Origin: Gracilariopsis chorda
Lineage: Eukaryota > Rhodophyta > Florideophyceae > Gracilariales > Gracilariaceae
Reading direction: 5' to 3'
Assembly (NCBI GenBank): GCA_003194525.1
Contig: NBIV01000049.1
Coordinates: 248,001 to 312,000 of the forward strand
Length of the DNA stretch: 64,000 bases
How positions within the stretch are numbered: position 1 is the first letter of the stretch; every line of letters starts with the position of its first letter. Of the stretch, positions 10,534-23,542 are shown piece by piece. The notes below the pieces were generated by a model that saw nothing but the letters and a program-made list of their open reading frames with translations, did not search any database and was not told the origin of the DNA. The position numbers and the translations under genes are program-made.

Positions 10534-11619
10534 AACATACACCCAGATTCACAAAGAGCATACACTGAAAGCAGGATGTGCAATAGATGGTGGTTGGCGA
10601 CGGCGTACGCTTTAATTTGTTCGTGCTCTGATATGTGCGCACTTTAAGCAGTCCATGATGGCTCCAAGGTTTTTTCTGGGTGAATGTGGGACGGTCGAGA
10701 AATTGCAGGTTTGGTGTGGATGTGACGATGTGATTGGAATGGGTGCCACTTGTGGTAATGTGAGGGCAGACCACCACCAACTAATTGAACCTTGCGCCGA
10801 ATAACCCTTGACCACCTTGCGTGGACGTCTAATATGCCTAAACGGGGTAATGTGACTTGGCAAGCGGTGATTAGAACAAAGACGAGCCTGGTGCTGTACT
10901 GATCAGTGCGCCATGGCAAGGCGCACCGCCACAGCGGCAAGTTTTACACGTTTCACGCTAGATGAGCGCTTGGACACGCTTATCGGAAGCTGGCTACGTG
11001 GCTGGTTGCATTTGCACTATAGGGTCTACATAGTTTATTCAGTTTCCTGCGCGTAGTAGAAAGCCAGAATCCACAGCTAGGGTCGGGCTTTGGGTGGGGT
11101 ATTTAGCGCATTTCTTTCACCACTATCTTTGGAAAGTAAAGGGTAAGCACCAAAATCCCAAACTACAGAGCTTCTAAAGCAGAACTGATTCTCTACTGTC
11201 CGGTTACTACAGGTTTACGAGCCATGAGTCCTTAACTTTCATGCTCAAACGCATCTAATGGAACCCACTGCCTAGTCTCCTGACGACCGCTTGGTTCTAG
11301 AGCGTGCCTCTACGCGTCATCTGGTCTTCAGAACAAAGTACAGAGCCGGCTTGCCACGCTGTAAATTACATAACGTAATCCCGCTTTTAGGATTTCTTTT
11401 TGTGTGTAAACCTTCGTGCACTATTTCACACTGCTGTTCCATAGAAACGTTCCGTTCTTCTCTCCGCGTATGTGGGAGGGTGCCTCCGCTTTAAGGGACG
11501 GGGTGGTGTACCAAACCGTCTCTTAAAGTGGTATGTTGCCATTGTTTGTGAGATTTGGAGGAGGTAGGGGTATGGGTAATTCGAAAGAGAGTGAGTGGTA
11601 TGTACATGCAGAGCTTGAG

Positions 11620-12562
11620 CCTAGAGCAATGTGGCTGAGTATACCATCTATGCGATGTGGATGTTAAATGATTTAGTACCAATATGACATCGGTTCAACT
11701 CAGGTATGGGGGAAACCTCGGAGATTTAGGATGAAATTCAATATTAATATTATTTGGGATTCTTGGAACCTTCATGGATGATGTCTATGATATCTGGAAA
11801 AGATGGATGCATGGTAAGCGTACGGACTTTATTTATGGCTAGCATGATTCAAACGTGATTGGCACGTGTCGTGTTGCCCCGTGGCCGGCCATGCCTTTCA
11901 ATGACACAAAAGTGTGAGTCACACGTGTGGCACAATAGAGTAGTAGTATTTTTAGATTTATAATGGCTCCATAGTACTGAAGAGAAGACGGTCCTGTAGT
12001 TCCAATCTGGAATAAACCTAAGCTGTTAATGGGCTCTGAGTTTATCACCTGAGCAAAGTGACCAACTCCTTCTGAGTTCTCACCGCGTCCTGTGTCGCTA
12101 TAGTCACCCGCACAGTATCAACTAGACCCTCTGATCTGTGTTACCCCGTGGTTTTGCTCATTGTGATTTGTCATTACCGTTTTGGTTAATTTCTAGTTGT
12201 TCGAGTCAGTATTGAGTTTTGCTGTGCTGACTGAATAAGCAACACCCTTACCGTCAGGTCTCTTTGGGCTTTCCGCCTGACCCGCTGGCTTGTACCCCTC
12301 TTCTTGTTTTTTTCCCTCCTTTCCTCTTTTCTCTTTTGGATTCTTCGTGGATTGTAAAAATGCCTACAGGGGCCTTTGCAATAAGTTGCCCCACTGCTAA
12401 CCATATTCTTGGAAGCACTTCCGTAGGTATAACTAGAGTCAACCTTCGTTTCACACGTCAACACCGTTTGGTATGGAGAGCCCTGCCGCTGTACCTATCA
12501 CTCAAGAGAGCAAGGCTGCGAACATCTTAAGAGGATCTCTCGTCAAAGGATATTGCTTCAGA
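11620..12562 (+). repeat. 5' LTR of the old Ty3/gypsy element
   Basis: Aligns end to end with 23543-24488, sharing for example ATCGGTTCAACTCAGGTAT near its start. It ends GATATTGCTTCAGA where the 3' copy has GATATTGCTCCACA. The first two bases, TG in the 3' copy, are mutated here, so the left edge is set by alignment. Confidence 0.75.
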
Positions 12563-12564
12563 AG

Positions 12565-12585
12565 TAGACTCCCAACCAAGAATCA
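12565..12585 (+). promoter_or_regulatory. Degenerate tRNA primer-binding site
   Basis: TAGACTCCCAACCAAGAATC lies just after the 5' LTR and corresponds to TGGTCTCCCGACCTAGAATC in the younger elements, four changes apart. Confidence 0.65.
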
Positions 12586-12898
12586 TTTGAGCTACATTTA
12601 GTCTGATCAGTTTGTTAGTTTTCGTGCTGTTCCACTTCTTGAAAGAACCTTCAAGGTCATTCGGCTGTCACAGGTCTTTGTACACCTTTGCTTTGAGTTT
12701 TTTGGGGTTCCAGCCGCTCTGTTGACTGGCCTGCAGTATGTCACCAATGGTCTCTAATCCACGGACTGGTTCTACTGATTCTGTTGGTATACCCCCGCAG
12801 GGTGCACCGCGCATGCGAAATCCGTCCGAGAACATTGGGACAACAATGAAGTAGATTGGAATACCCGAAGAGCAAACTCAGTTGCTTCTGCTGTACAG

Positions 12899-15800
12899 GT
12901 GGAACCCGTGGTCGAAGTACCGTCTGCATCCTACCCTCTTAGGGACACAGCTGAGTTTGCTGGGCTAAAGTCGATGATCCACATCTCTAAATTGGCTTAT
13001 AGGTCTCTCCTCGAAGAGGTGAACGAACTTCGTCAAGAAAACAAATGTGCCCATGTTTGGGCTGTCTTGGGATATATCCAACTATTACGCAGAGACGCAA
13101 ACTCCATTTGGTAATTTATGAGTGCCCCAAGTGTCATTGTAAAGGACTACAAGAAGGTTGCCAATGATGGTCACGAGGGCTTGGAACATGTGCACGTTCG
13201 TCTGGATACGCTTGCAGCGACCATCTGTGAGAATACGCGCGTATCCACGGAAGCGGTAACAGAGGTCGTCTCTATCGGTTCAATTCGCCGGTGGAACAAA
13301 AGACAGGCTGGGAAATCCAAGAAACATGTTCACTACGTCGACTCGGATTCGTCAGATTCTGATTCTGATCGCCGGTCTGCGGATTCCTCGTCAGACTCAT
13401 CAGATTCCAATAACGAATGGAGGAAATACTGTGAGACGAAGTTTAAGGCGAGTGACACTACTCAGGGAGTCATTGGCTGTCGCGACAAAGATAAACGTCA
13501 CCTGGGACTCAAGGAGCTAAAAACTAAGAATCCGACTTGCCATAAATGGTTTTTGTATCGTTATTATCGATTGGATGATTCCTCATCTACTTGGTCTGCA
13601 CGAGGTACCGGCAAGACTAGCGATTGCATCAAACGCATGAATAGTACTCTTCAATCGAATCGTTTCTCACAAGCAGAATCAATTCTGGTGCTTCACTTCC
13701 TCCCCAGGTTCGTTCTGGATGCTCATATACTCTGCATGAGTGAAGCCCGAGCGTAACTCCCGTTACCGTATTTCCAAACCAGTATACCTAAAGATCAGTT
13801 CTCTGCTCGAGGAACATCGAGAGCCTTAGAAGGAGCGGTAGCCTGCTGGCCGGAAGCTTTTCATTACCTTCTAACGTCATATGGTACAGGAAAAAAGCCA
13901 TTCCTACGGCGATACTCGCACTCCGCAATAAGAAACAGAAGTCTGCGGAAAATGAAATGGTGTAGTCAACTCACCTCGATAAAGAGTTACACCATTCTAT
14001 GAATGTGTACTCCGCACCGGAGCGGTGTGTGATGAAATGGCCGTGAGACGGAGAACACTGAAAGACCATCAGGATCTTTTCTCGTTATAGATGAATCCAG
14101 TTGGGTAGAGCCCTCCCAGAGATGGCAAACTATGAGTTGTAAAACTGACGCCGCCTGTTCCGACTTGCGCAGTGAGGTTCAGGCAAGCATTGGGTGTCCG
14201 CGGAAGCAGTGTGTGTGGGTGGGTGTGCTCGGGAGAGGTAAGGTTTCCACGTAAGTGGCACGTGCAAACATGCGCCACGGGCAGCAAGAAAGGCATCGTG
14301 CAAAGGGAAGAAGAAAAGAAGGAACTGAGTCACAAGATTAGTGACGGAGGTAAATGGCAATGCCTGTAAAGAACCCTCATTACAAGGAGAACATCAAAGC
14401 AGTGGGAATACAACTCCATATTTTGGGGTTCTTTGGACGGGCAATGGAGGTGTACTTTCCGTAGGCTACAGAACGTACCCCCAAGGAGGAATAGAGAGCA
14501 CGTGAAGGCGGCGAAATATAGAGAAAACTCCCCAGGATAGGATCCCTTGTTGGTGAAGGTTTACTGGTGCGCGAGCAACTCGCCGGGGCACTAAGTACTA
14601 ACCATCCCATAAATGGGCGTAAAATAATAAAATAGATTAACTAAAAGTACTCCTTATTGCTGGTTCATGCCCACTAGTGTGGCCGACCACAAATTGACTC
14701 TTCCGTGTTCCCCGTATCCAGTCCACTATTAGTGGTTGTAGTTCATCCACTGAATACATTGCCGAAACATTCCAGATATCAACCTAGTGCGAAAAAGAAC
14801 CTCATTGAAGGCTTCGCACTTTACAGTGTACAATGTTCGTTGATGGATAAGATTCCACAATATGAGCGCTCGTTGTAGGACATCGTGAGGATATATGGAA
14901 GATTTCATACCTTCAACTGGTCCAGTATGCCAAAGCAGAGGGGGAACCTCACCGTTGATGGAAACAGTGCGAGCTTCAGGATATGGTACTTATATTGAAA
15001 TGATATCTCATGAGGACATAAGTATGCTAAAAAGCAGTATAAAGGGTTGATAAGGTAAAGATTTGGTAGTTATAAAATATTCTTATTACTAGATATTCGC
15101 TAGATGTGTGTACGCCCTATCATTCATATTGAACCAAGGGGATTACGAAAGCTTCTGATATAGTTCCGATATATTTTGGAATTTCCGGTACCAGAAACTT
15201 TTGAAAAACACTTCAGGAATATATGAAAGTTTTATCGACATCTAGCCCGAAAATAGGAGCATCGTAGTGTCTGATTCAATAATATACCGAGAAGATATCT
15301 GATATACGCGTAAACTTTATCAGTTATGCGTTCAAACTATCAGATTCATATAAAAATTATATCTCAGATTTTCGCTAGGTGGAGTCAGCAGAAACGCCAG
15401 TCGGCAAGAGCTCTTCTATTGTAAGAAAAGTTATAATCGATGTGTTCGCTTAAGGGCAAAACCGCGAACGCAGATATGGACAGCCTCCATTATCCTGGCA
15501 GTCACTTTGATTCGCTTAAAACTGCGGAGCTGCCGTCAACCTCGGCCCCAATTTCGGAGAAAGACTGCGCTTTTTAAGCTATTAAGGCACGAATGCAGGC
15601 CTTTCTGCTTGTTCACGCGTCCAACAGATCCCGCTTTACCCGTCGGAGATGGGTAGTACCGAAACCACACGTTCAAATGGATAGCCATCGTCAATACGGT
15701 AAAGCGGCACCGGCTATCTGTCATATATGTCACCATCATGGTCATATCGCCCGAAAATATGACTTGAAGTTACAGGAGGTGCCCAAAAGTATCGTGAATC

Positions 15801-15988
15801 ACGAAATGCTGACCTCAACTGATCGGGCCCGAATGCCGATTGCTTCTTATGAAGAGTGGAAGGCATTGCTCGCTCACCCTGCACTGGTACGAACGAATAT
15901 TCCGGTAGTTAAACCAGCCCCTGTTCAACCAATAGACATGGTCGTACCCACGAATGGGATTAATTCTGCTTCCCACCATGGGATGTGA
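12899..15988 (+). pseudogene. Gag relic of the old Ty3/gypsy element
   Basis: Pieces in several frames match the 724-aa gag at 37633-39807. They include a helical segment ending LLRRDANSI (cf. ILRSDVNSV), a basic patch followed by the Ser/Asp-rich DSDSSDSDSD run, then KELKTKNP, YYRLDDSSS and GTGKTSDCIKRM (cf. GTGKVRECIKRM), and finally the zinc knuckle ICHICHHHGHIARKY at about 15715-15760. The fourth knuckle ligand has changed from Cys to Tyr. The frame is broken at 13754, by the solo LTR, and through an AT-rich, heavily mutated stretch at 14826-15590. Confidence 0.8.
14030..14825 (-). repeat. Reversed solo LTR nested in gag
   Basis: Read on the minus strand, this 796-bp segment aligns over its whole length with the LTRs at 52285-53079 and 62442-63237 (795 and 796 bp). 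It shares for example GGGAGGGCTCTACCCAACTGG and the AGAGTCAATT and GTGGGCATGAACCA blocks. It begins TGTAAAGTGC and ends TCATCA. It is flanked by GTGTG (14025-14029) and GTGTA (14826-14830), a near-perfect 5-bp target duplication. Across it the host gag reads GAGCG-GTGTA-CAATGTTC as expected for an empty site. A solo LTR results from LTR-LTR recombination removing the body of the element. Confidence 0.85.
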
Positions 15989-16199
15989 TACCGCTTCCGG
16001 TGAACCCGTTCTCAAAAAGCTACAATCTGGAGTCTCCCCCGCAGGAGGGTCGTCTTCTGGGCCAATTTTTCACGCTCGAGGCGGTAAAGCTTTGCTCCCC
16101 AGTCGTCAGGATGCTTACCAGGAAATTAGCTGCAACTGACGTGAGCTCGGAAACAATCCCAGTACTACGTAGTCCGTAGATACGGTCGCCTAATTTCCG

Positions 16200-19100
16200 T
16201 ATTCCGGATAGAGCTCTGGTAATGGCGCAAGAGAAATTACATCGTTTATGTCGACCTTGGTCTGTCCAAACAGTATATGGATCGCCAGTTATCTGTTTTG
16301 GATACAGGGGATGCGCCCAAACTTATCAAATCTGAAATAGTAAATCTCGGCTCTTCGGGATCACATTCGTTTGAATGAGGCTTGCATATCGCTGAGGCAA
16401 ATAATAATTCCCTAAAGACCATGGGATACATTCCTCTCTTCGTGAGATTAAGTACCTGTTCAACTGGACTTTGTCCTTTGCAATGCACTGGCGGCAGCAG
16501 TAATTCTTGATTGCGACTTCTATGATCGGTCTATCGAGGCAATTTACCCTCGTGCAAAAACCATGGTAACGGTAAGCGGTCGTACCGTATGTACTGTCCA
16601 GAAACCGCTCAAGCGTGCTACACAGAATCGTGTACTGATACAAGCTGCCAAGGAAGTGCAGAACAAAGATTATGTTTCCGCGAAGCTTCGTATTGCCCAT
16701 TCAGTAGCTTTACCACTAGAGTTCCACGTCTGGGCCACATTCACTTCCAAACAGTTTAGATGCCATGTGTTTCAACCGCTTTCATCGTTATATGACTATG
16801 TTCAACTTGCAGTTGGCAACGGGTTCATTTCTATCAACTCTGTTGTTTCTTTTAAGGTATTGGGAGCCAAAGTTGGCATAACAACTTTATGGCTGATCAA
16901 AGACCAAGTCCTAAGTTCGATTACCTCACAACCACCGGCAATCTTGACAACGAATATTTCAGTAGCTTCCATCCTTGCACTGGAAGACTCTGAGGAGGGG
17001 GACAACAACACCGTAAACGCTGAGCGTAATTCATATCCCGACTTCGAAAGTGAACGAAATACGGAAACCATTGCGGTACCATCCGCTTCAAGACAAGCCA
17101 ATCATATAGAGGAACTCGAGAAGCTCGAATTGGATCATTTCACTGATTCTCACTGCGAGAAGCTACGAGATATGCTTCGTGAGTTTGCCACCATGTGGGA
17201 TGGGCCCCTTGGAACAGTATGAAGAACGGAGGCCCGTAGTGGTTTGTTACCAGACACTCGGACAGTTGCACAGCGTCCCTATCGAGCTGGACTGAAAGCC
17301 CGTAGAGAGGAAAAATCTGAAGTTGAGAAGATGTTATACGCTGGTGTCATTGAAACCGCTTGAGCAGCCTGGGCATCTCCAGTCGTTCTTGTCGCGAGAT
17401 CAGATGCATCGTGAAGACTTTATATCGATTACAGACGTTTTAGTGCATTTACCGTCAAAGACGGGTACCGGATCCCTCCGGGGGACGAGTACGTTGACTC
17501 AGTTGGGGAGGATACGGTGTTCATCACTATTGACGTCAACTGGGGTTATTGGCAAGTCTCTATCCGAAAGTAGGACCACGATAAAAACGAGTTTATGTGT
17601 CATCAAGGACTTTATCGCCTTAAATGAATGCCCATTGCGCTGGAAAATGCACTTTCTACCATTCAACATGTCATAGGTATTCTATTGACCAGGTTAAAAT
17701 GGACAACCTGCTTGGTACACCTCGATGACATAATCGTGTCCTCCAGCAACTTGCAGGATATAATTCACATGAGGAACGTCATGCGTGTCCTGCAAGATGC
17801 AGGAACTACGCTGCAACCCAAGAAGTGCAAATTCCGTACCGATTCGGTGACGTATCTTGGATATATAATTCGCCCCGGACAGATTTCGATAGAAGAGGTA
17901 AGATTTAAGTCGCAGAAGAACGCGAGACATTCGAATACGGAAACGGAACTCTGATCATTTCTCGTACGTTGTAACGTATATCGTCGGTTTGTTCCGAATA
18001 CCGCGGAGCGTGCGACACCTCTGAATGTTTTCTTAAAGAAAGGACAACCAGTTAAACTGGAAACGTTTAGCAACGCAGAAGCGTCTGTCCTCACGGCTCT
18101 CATCAATTCCCTGACGTCTCCACCAATATTGCCGAGGCGAAGTCTTGGTTTACCTTTGGAAGTGGATACTGATGCCATTGATAACCAGGTGAGTTGTGCG
18201 TTATTTCAATTGAATGAAGACGGTGAAAGATTTCCAATCACATATTGGTCTTGGACATTGAAAATGCACGAAAGTAACTACTCGGTTTCTGAAAAAGAGT
18301 GTCTCGCAGTTGTTTGGCCGCTCGCCACTCTTCGACCATATCTTATGGGAACCCATTCTAAGGTACATAAGGATCACTCCTGCCTCCGTTGGCTCATGGA
18401 GATTGCCAAACCATCGCGATGCCTCATGCGTTGGCGCCTCCAACTCTCGGAGTTCAATTTCGAAGTAATTTACTAAAAGGAAACAGTTACCGCGCAAGCC
18501 GACGCGTTATCCTGCCTGGGAACCACTGCAGAAGCAGAACAGGTCGATGATCTCGGGATACCATGTTTTGTGGTTGAGAACGATGAATGGAATACCAAGG
18601 ATTGGTCAGACGACATTTGTGATGATATTCTATCTTCTGAAACTTTGAAGCCCCGAATGAAGGCTCCTTTACGCCTATCACTCCTAAAGAGTTGATTCGC
18701 CAGCAACAGTACGACCCTTTATGTACGCAGCCTCGCGCTCGCCTCAATGGAGGATATGACTTACCTTTTTCGACGAACGATCAGGGATACCTTGTCAGAT
18801 TGGCTAATTCATCTCCACAGATCGTGGTACCCCACTCTTTACAAAAATGGGTTCTCCACCTTTCTCATTATGTGAAGCTCGGAGCACACCCAGGGGGTAG
18901 GAAGTTATATTTAAATCTCCGCAGAGATTTCTACTGGCTTACTATGGCGTTTGACCGTTATGCAGTTCGCTGCTCTTGTATGGAATTCGCGAAGAACACC
19001 GTGAAGTTACGGAAATACTGTAGGACGTTAACGCTGTTCCCAGCTCGCGCTCCGCTGGAATTCGTGGCCATCGATATACTCGGAGAGTTGATTCGGATAC

Positions 19101-20212
19101 CTCGAGGAAGCCGCTACCTGCTGGTAGTACTGGACTGGTTTTCTAAACTTGTGCGGACAGTGCCGCTTAAAATAATTACGGCAGCCGGGGTAGCACAAGC
19201 CTTCGTCACACACTGGGTATTCGTTTACGGTCCACCCCTTGATTTGTTATCCGATAATAGCCCCCAGTTTACGTCAAAGCTCTTTCAAGACGTTTGTCGT
19301 ATTCTCGATGTTCGAAAAATGTTCTTCACAACATATCACCCGCAGGGTAATGGACAAATATAACACTTTAATCGTACGGTACTTAACGCATTACGATCTT
19401 ATGTTGGGGATCATTTTAGGGATTGGGACCTGTATACCGATGGGGTTACGTATGCTCAGAATACCCAGGTACAGGTTGCTTCGCTTTCACATTTTGAGTT
19501 GGTGCTGCCACAAATCCCACCCCCGGGGGAAACCGATGCTCAACCGACTTTCTTGGCGTACTATTCACCGTGGTTACACAGGAATAACTGGAAAGAATGG
19601 TTAAAGAAGATGATACTGGCTGCCCGGAAAGCTACGGAAGAAGCTCAACTTGCGTACAATCGTAATTTCGATGGCAAGCTCCGTCAACCGCTACTGCAGG
19701 TTAACACAAATGAATTTGTTTTCATTCGTAAGGAGTATTATAATCCTGAAAAGGAAAAGCGTCATAAGCTTTCTCTAATCGTGGACGGACCCTATTGCAT
19801 GGGTTCTTCTGCCAATGACACAGTCGTCTTTGACAGTAACGACCAACACGAACGGGTGTCACGCGACGGCGTTACTGTATCTCCTCACCCTCTCCCAGCC
19901 CCTGATACCGGGCATACCTCCGACGGTAATCTGTACTCAGACGACCCGCTCGTGGTTCATTCTCCATCGCGGCAAGCGATTCTACCGCATCCAGATCGTG
20001 GTTTGTCGGATGTACTGAAGGAAATGGATCTCCGTCTTCAAGAAAAGTCCGCGGATATCCCGGCTCACTCCATTCGATTCCACCCGCCAACCACCCTTAT
20101 CACCCCCCAGGCTCCGTCTAAGGAGTGGGAGGGGAGTGCAATAGCTGTCGATTTACCGACGTCGCCAAGAAAAATTATTCGTGAGCACCAAACGGTTAAT
20201 TGCACAGTGTGA
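16200..20212 (+). pseudogene. Pol relic (protease, RT, RNase H, integrase)
   Basis: Protease: VLDTGDAP near 16295, matching VLDTGAGP of the younger copies. Linker: 16563-17222, ending LREFATMWDGPLGTV. RT: 17225-17950 with YIDYRRF, DVNWGYWQVS and HLDDIIV, where the YxDD motif has Tyr replaced by His. RNase H: 18129-18476 with VDTDAIDNQV, YSVSEKECLAVVW and KDHSCLRWL. Integrase: 18692-19363 with a Cys-containing zinc region, FVAIDILG, LLSDNSPQF and TYHPQGNGQ followed by a stop where Val-Glu is expected. Post-integrase region: 19499-20212. Stops and frameshifts occur between nearly all domains. Confidence 0.85.
20117..20130 (+). promoter_or_regulatory. Internal polypurine motif
   Basis: TCTAAGGAGTGGGA follows CCG at the integrase/linker boundary, at the same place as the TCTAAGGAGGGGGA of the 48.6-kb copy, with one change. 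Confidence 0.45.
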
Positions 20213-21159
20213 GAGGTTGACGTGGGACCCCGAAAGGTATATGGGAACCCCACTAGGTAAAGCCTTCAACGGGAAGACACCTCTGTAACAACGCCAATGA
20301 CTGTGGCTCGCCTGTTGAAAACAGGACTTCGCAGTAGCGATAACACGCAAGGCGTTGCTCCTCGGACTAGTGGGGAACCGTGCCCGGTGATGGCCGACCC
20401 TGACTTCGGCTACCTCGACGAAGAAGACGACCCCTATCCGTTGTATACCACGCTTTGGTGCTTGTAATCCCTGCTCGCTGGGAAGAACGAGGCTTTCGTG
20501 GAACTCGTGAAGAGGTAGAAAGTTGAGACGTGCGCCACGGCGTGTGGGAAGTCCACGCGCCACGTGCGTCACACGGCGCACATCCGGTATACGCACCTGG
20601 ACGTAACACGACTACAGCGTCGCAGAGCACTGAGATGCAGAAGTAACGGACACCGTACCCGTGTACAAGACAACCCTTCGCACCCATCGGCAAGGGTTTA
20701 CTTAAAATGGCACCGACAATTTGTGGACGTCCGGTGGTGACGGTCATCCAATCAGGATCTAGTTTGCAAGCACCGTAGCTGGTCGAACCGCCTCCATAGG
20801 GTGTGTGGCACACGAGTATCTTCGTAAAAAGGTAGTCTCGAAACTGTAAGGCGCTAACCGAATCTTGAATATTACCGTGCGCCGGTTAACGGATCTTGGG
20901 AGCTCACGTGAAGACAAATTACTCTAAATCGCGAGTCCTATCTGGGCACACTTTCATATTTGCGCTACGACGCGTATCACGGAAGTTACCGTTCGGCCGA
21001 GTCGACGGACCTACGGAAAGCCAATTCCAAGTCCCTGGTCTCCGAGAATCAGAATACTCTCGATCAAGGTTGGAAACGAGTCTCTTGGTACTTTTGAAGG
21101 GTTCACCTTTACGGGAATCCGTCATGGGAGACCTGAAATCGGACACTTACTCCCGATAA
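20213..21159. other. Degenerate integrase-chromodomain linker
   Basis: By position this matches the long proline-rich linker of the younger elements. No frame survives for any length; the overlapping frames on both strands are products of GC-rich sequence and are not called. Confidence 0.4.
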
Positions 21160-21315
21160 TTCATTATCAAACGCATCGTGCGTCACGAATATGACCCACA
21201 AGGGTTGGTTTATATCCAAATCCGTTGGTATGGATACCCCCCACAATTGGAAACGATGGAACCCATCGAACACATACCTAGATCTAACGTTCTACCATAT
21301 CACCGAAGGACTCGG
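21160..21315 (+). pseudogene. Chromodomain relic
   Basis: One frame reads FIIKRIVRHEYDPQGLVYIQ then IRWYGYPP, METMEPIEHIPRS-like and LPYHR. This matches the chromodomain at about 49800-49960 (FVVDRLVGHTW, YRVRWYGYDP, WEPIEHLPRSQVV). The aromatic-cage Trp before EP is Met here. The remainder of the ORF is unreadable upstream. Confidence 0.75.
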
Positions 21316-21674
21316 ACATCCATACCGGCAACGGTGGATAAAGCCCAAGCACGGTAGAACCGTACCAGGTCCCCGAAGGGTATGAAGTGACCGCGACGCG
21401 GAGAAGCTCGAAGAAGAGGGGAAGAAGAAGAAGATCCTCACGGGTGAAACAAGAAGTTGATGAACTGTAGCAAATAGAGTACTACCGAATTACCGTTTAT
21501 ACCAGATTAAATTTTTAAAGAAGAAACGGCATGATGATGAAGAACACTATGAAATGGAGAATGCAGAAGACGCATGAAGAAATAATTACCAAAAACCATA
21601 AGTTTGGTTTACTCCAGAAGCTATCGCAAGATTTATCACCGATAAGTTAAGGTCAGAATACTGAGTACAAGTTA

Positions 21675-23460
21675 TCATGACGAAGGGCCCGCACCAGAGT
21701 GATTGGTTGACTGAGGATAGTTTGCCGCGGCGAGAGCCAGAACCTGTCCATCATCTTCTATGTCTGGAGGTACCGGGATTCCAAGGTTTTGGAGGTTCTC
21801 GCGCAACGCGATGACGTGAGGGTCCGGTACAACCGTGAGTGGCTCGTCTGCTAGAGGTGGCGGCTCCATAATCTGAGCTATAAAGCCCTACCCCTTGGGA
21901 GCACTCGATTGGTTGGGCGCACCAGCGTTGTTCGGAAGAACCGAATCCATGACCGGTCCATGGTAAAGGCCGCCACTCTCGTTGGCCTTTTCATCCATCA
22001 TCGGATCATCAAAGTCAACCGACGGCTCCAAATCGTCCTGAAATACGACTCCTGTCAGATGAACCGCTGGTATGGTCCGCGGAAGACTGCGTTGCTCAAA
22101 TTCATCAGCACGGGACACCGTTGCACCCACATACGGGTCGTAATAGACGAATTCCACAGCAGTTGGATGCCGGCGACCCGGAGGTTTGTCACGAAGATTT
22201 CTTGGACCCTGACCACGGTTACCCGACGGAACGGTATCCCACTTGACCTGGTCGATGACATCCACAATGTATAAGACTTCGTCGAAGTTTACTTGGCATC
22301 CCAATGGGATTGTCAAGTCGAGCTGTTTGATGATATTCCTTACTATTGGCGGAATGGACCAAAGACAGTAGTTGTCATACACTTCCCAGAGATGGAAAAC
22401 CGCTACGAGAGTAGCCCACTCTGTGGAAATAGGCGACCAATAACCGGATTTTGGATCATCAGTGAAGTGGGAACTATATAAGTTGAACGGGGAGGACGTT
22501 CCGGCAAACATCCCTTGGGTACCTCAACCTGACACCACCACGGTGGTAGCGCTGCGAAGCGACCGCTGAAAGTTTGCGGGAGATACAGTTTGGTTTCGAT
22601 ATTGGTGTATGGAATCAAATACTCATGTCGGGAACGCGCCTTGCGCTCAGACCGATCTTCTCGGAGAACGCCGCTTTCGTTTCAGAAATTCAAAGGAACT
22701 GAAACCCCAGAGATGATAGGCCTCGCACAATTGACCATATTGGAATTGATGGTTACCTGCGTTGCGGTTTCGGGGTGTGCCGTATCGAACTGGGCCTGGT
22801 TATCCCCATAGGATACTTCGCCATAGGTGCGATACATCGATACGTCGAAGTCGTATTCACTGGGAATCACATGTTGAATTGGAGTACGCATGAGCCGTTG
22901 ATACGCGAGTCGCGTCATTTATTCTTGGGCCCAATCGAGGTTCTCCTCACAGCGGGGGTCTATCCTTAAAAGGTTAGGATCCAACGCAATGCCTCCCTGC
23001 CAATCGCGTGAAGTGACCACCTCAAGTCGAAGCCCACCAGGGAGAACGCCGTCGTGTGCCTAGGACTGGAGCAGTGGCAGATTGAGAACCTCGACGGGTA
23101 AAACCAAGGAACGCGGGCATAGATCAAAGGATTCTGTAGCGGATCCCGTGCTTCCAGGGTTACCATAGGGACCCTCCCGAGTTGGTTTATGACAACCGGA
23201 GTACCCTGAGAGGAGTGCCACGCGCAGACGTGTACCAGAACGGTTATCGGAGCGTTACTCTGAGGCAATGAAGCCGTAGGAGACCGGCTCAGTGCGGAGG
23301 ATGAAGGAGCTATACTCCCAGACTGGGAAGTACCCTCTCCGGGGTTGTGTTGGTTGAGATTCTCTAGGTTCATTAACCGAGATGAAGAATCGGTTTGGAT
23401 GTTATTAGTATTCGTTGGTGGCATTACTTGTTGAACCGGAGGAAGTTCTGTATCACTCAT
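21675..23460 (-). pseudogene. Antisense accessory ORF, old copy
   Basis: The minus strand between the chromodomain and the 3' LTR holds collinear pieces of one protein of about 590 codons in three frames: 23460-22966 (ATG start, Ser/Asn/Pro-rich), 22918-22682, 22618-22403, 22511-21888 and 21869-21675. They align with the antisense ORF at 60559-62385. Matches include RLAYQRLMRTP / RIAHERQSRAP, FDVSMYRTYGEVSYGDN / FDVNLFLTRAEIGYGES, PYTNIETKL / PYQNLEIER, and KQLDLTIPLG / RNLDLSVPVG. An acidic stretch containing DDPMMDE also aligns. The ATG lies 83 bp from the 3' LTR. No known domain, membrane segment or catalytic motif is recognised. Its conservation against a sense strand with no open frame suggests it was once translated. 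Confidence 0.75.
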
Positions 23461-23526
23461 GCTGAGTTGGATCCTTTATACCCGTTTTCGTGTGCGGGTC
23501 ACTCGCTTTCGTTGCGATGTTCCTGG

Positions 23527-23542
23527 TCTAAGGAGGGGGATG
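23527..23542 (+). promoter_or_regulatory. 3' polypurine tract
   Basis: TCTAAGGAGGGGGATG directly precedes the TG of the 3' LTR. This is the expected plus-strand primer for reverse transcription. Confidence 0.8.

Larger units (their letters stand above)
9809..11619. other. Non-coding region with small repeats
   Basis: Contains the 21-bp tandem repeat and the 19-bp inverted repeat listed separately. Minus-strand frames at 10110-10514 and 10280-10780 are Pro/His-rich products of those repeats and are not convincing genes. No RNA gene was recognised. Confidence 0.4.

Noticed and set aside
10110-10780. Pro/His-rich minus-strand frames
   Set aside because: The apparent heptad protein repeat comes from the 21-bp DNA tandem repeat and the hairpin. 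No supporting promoter or homolog was seen.
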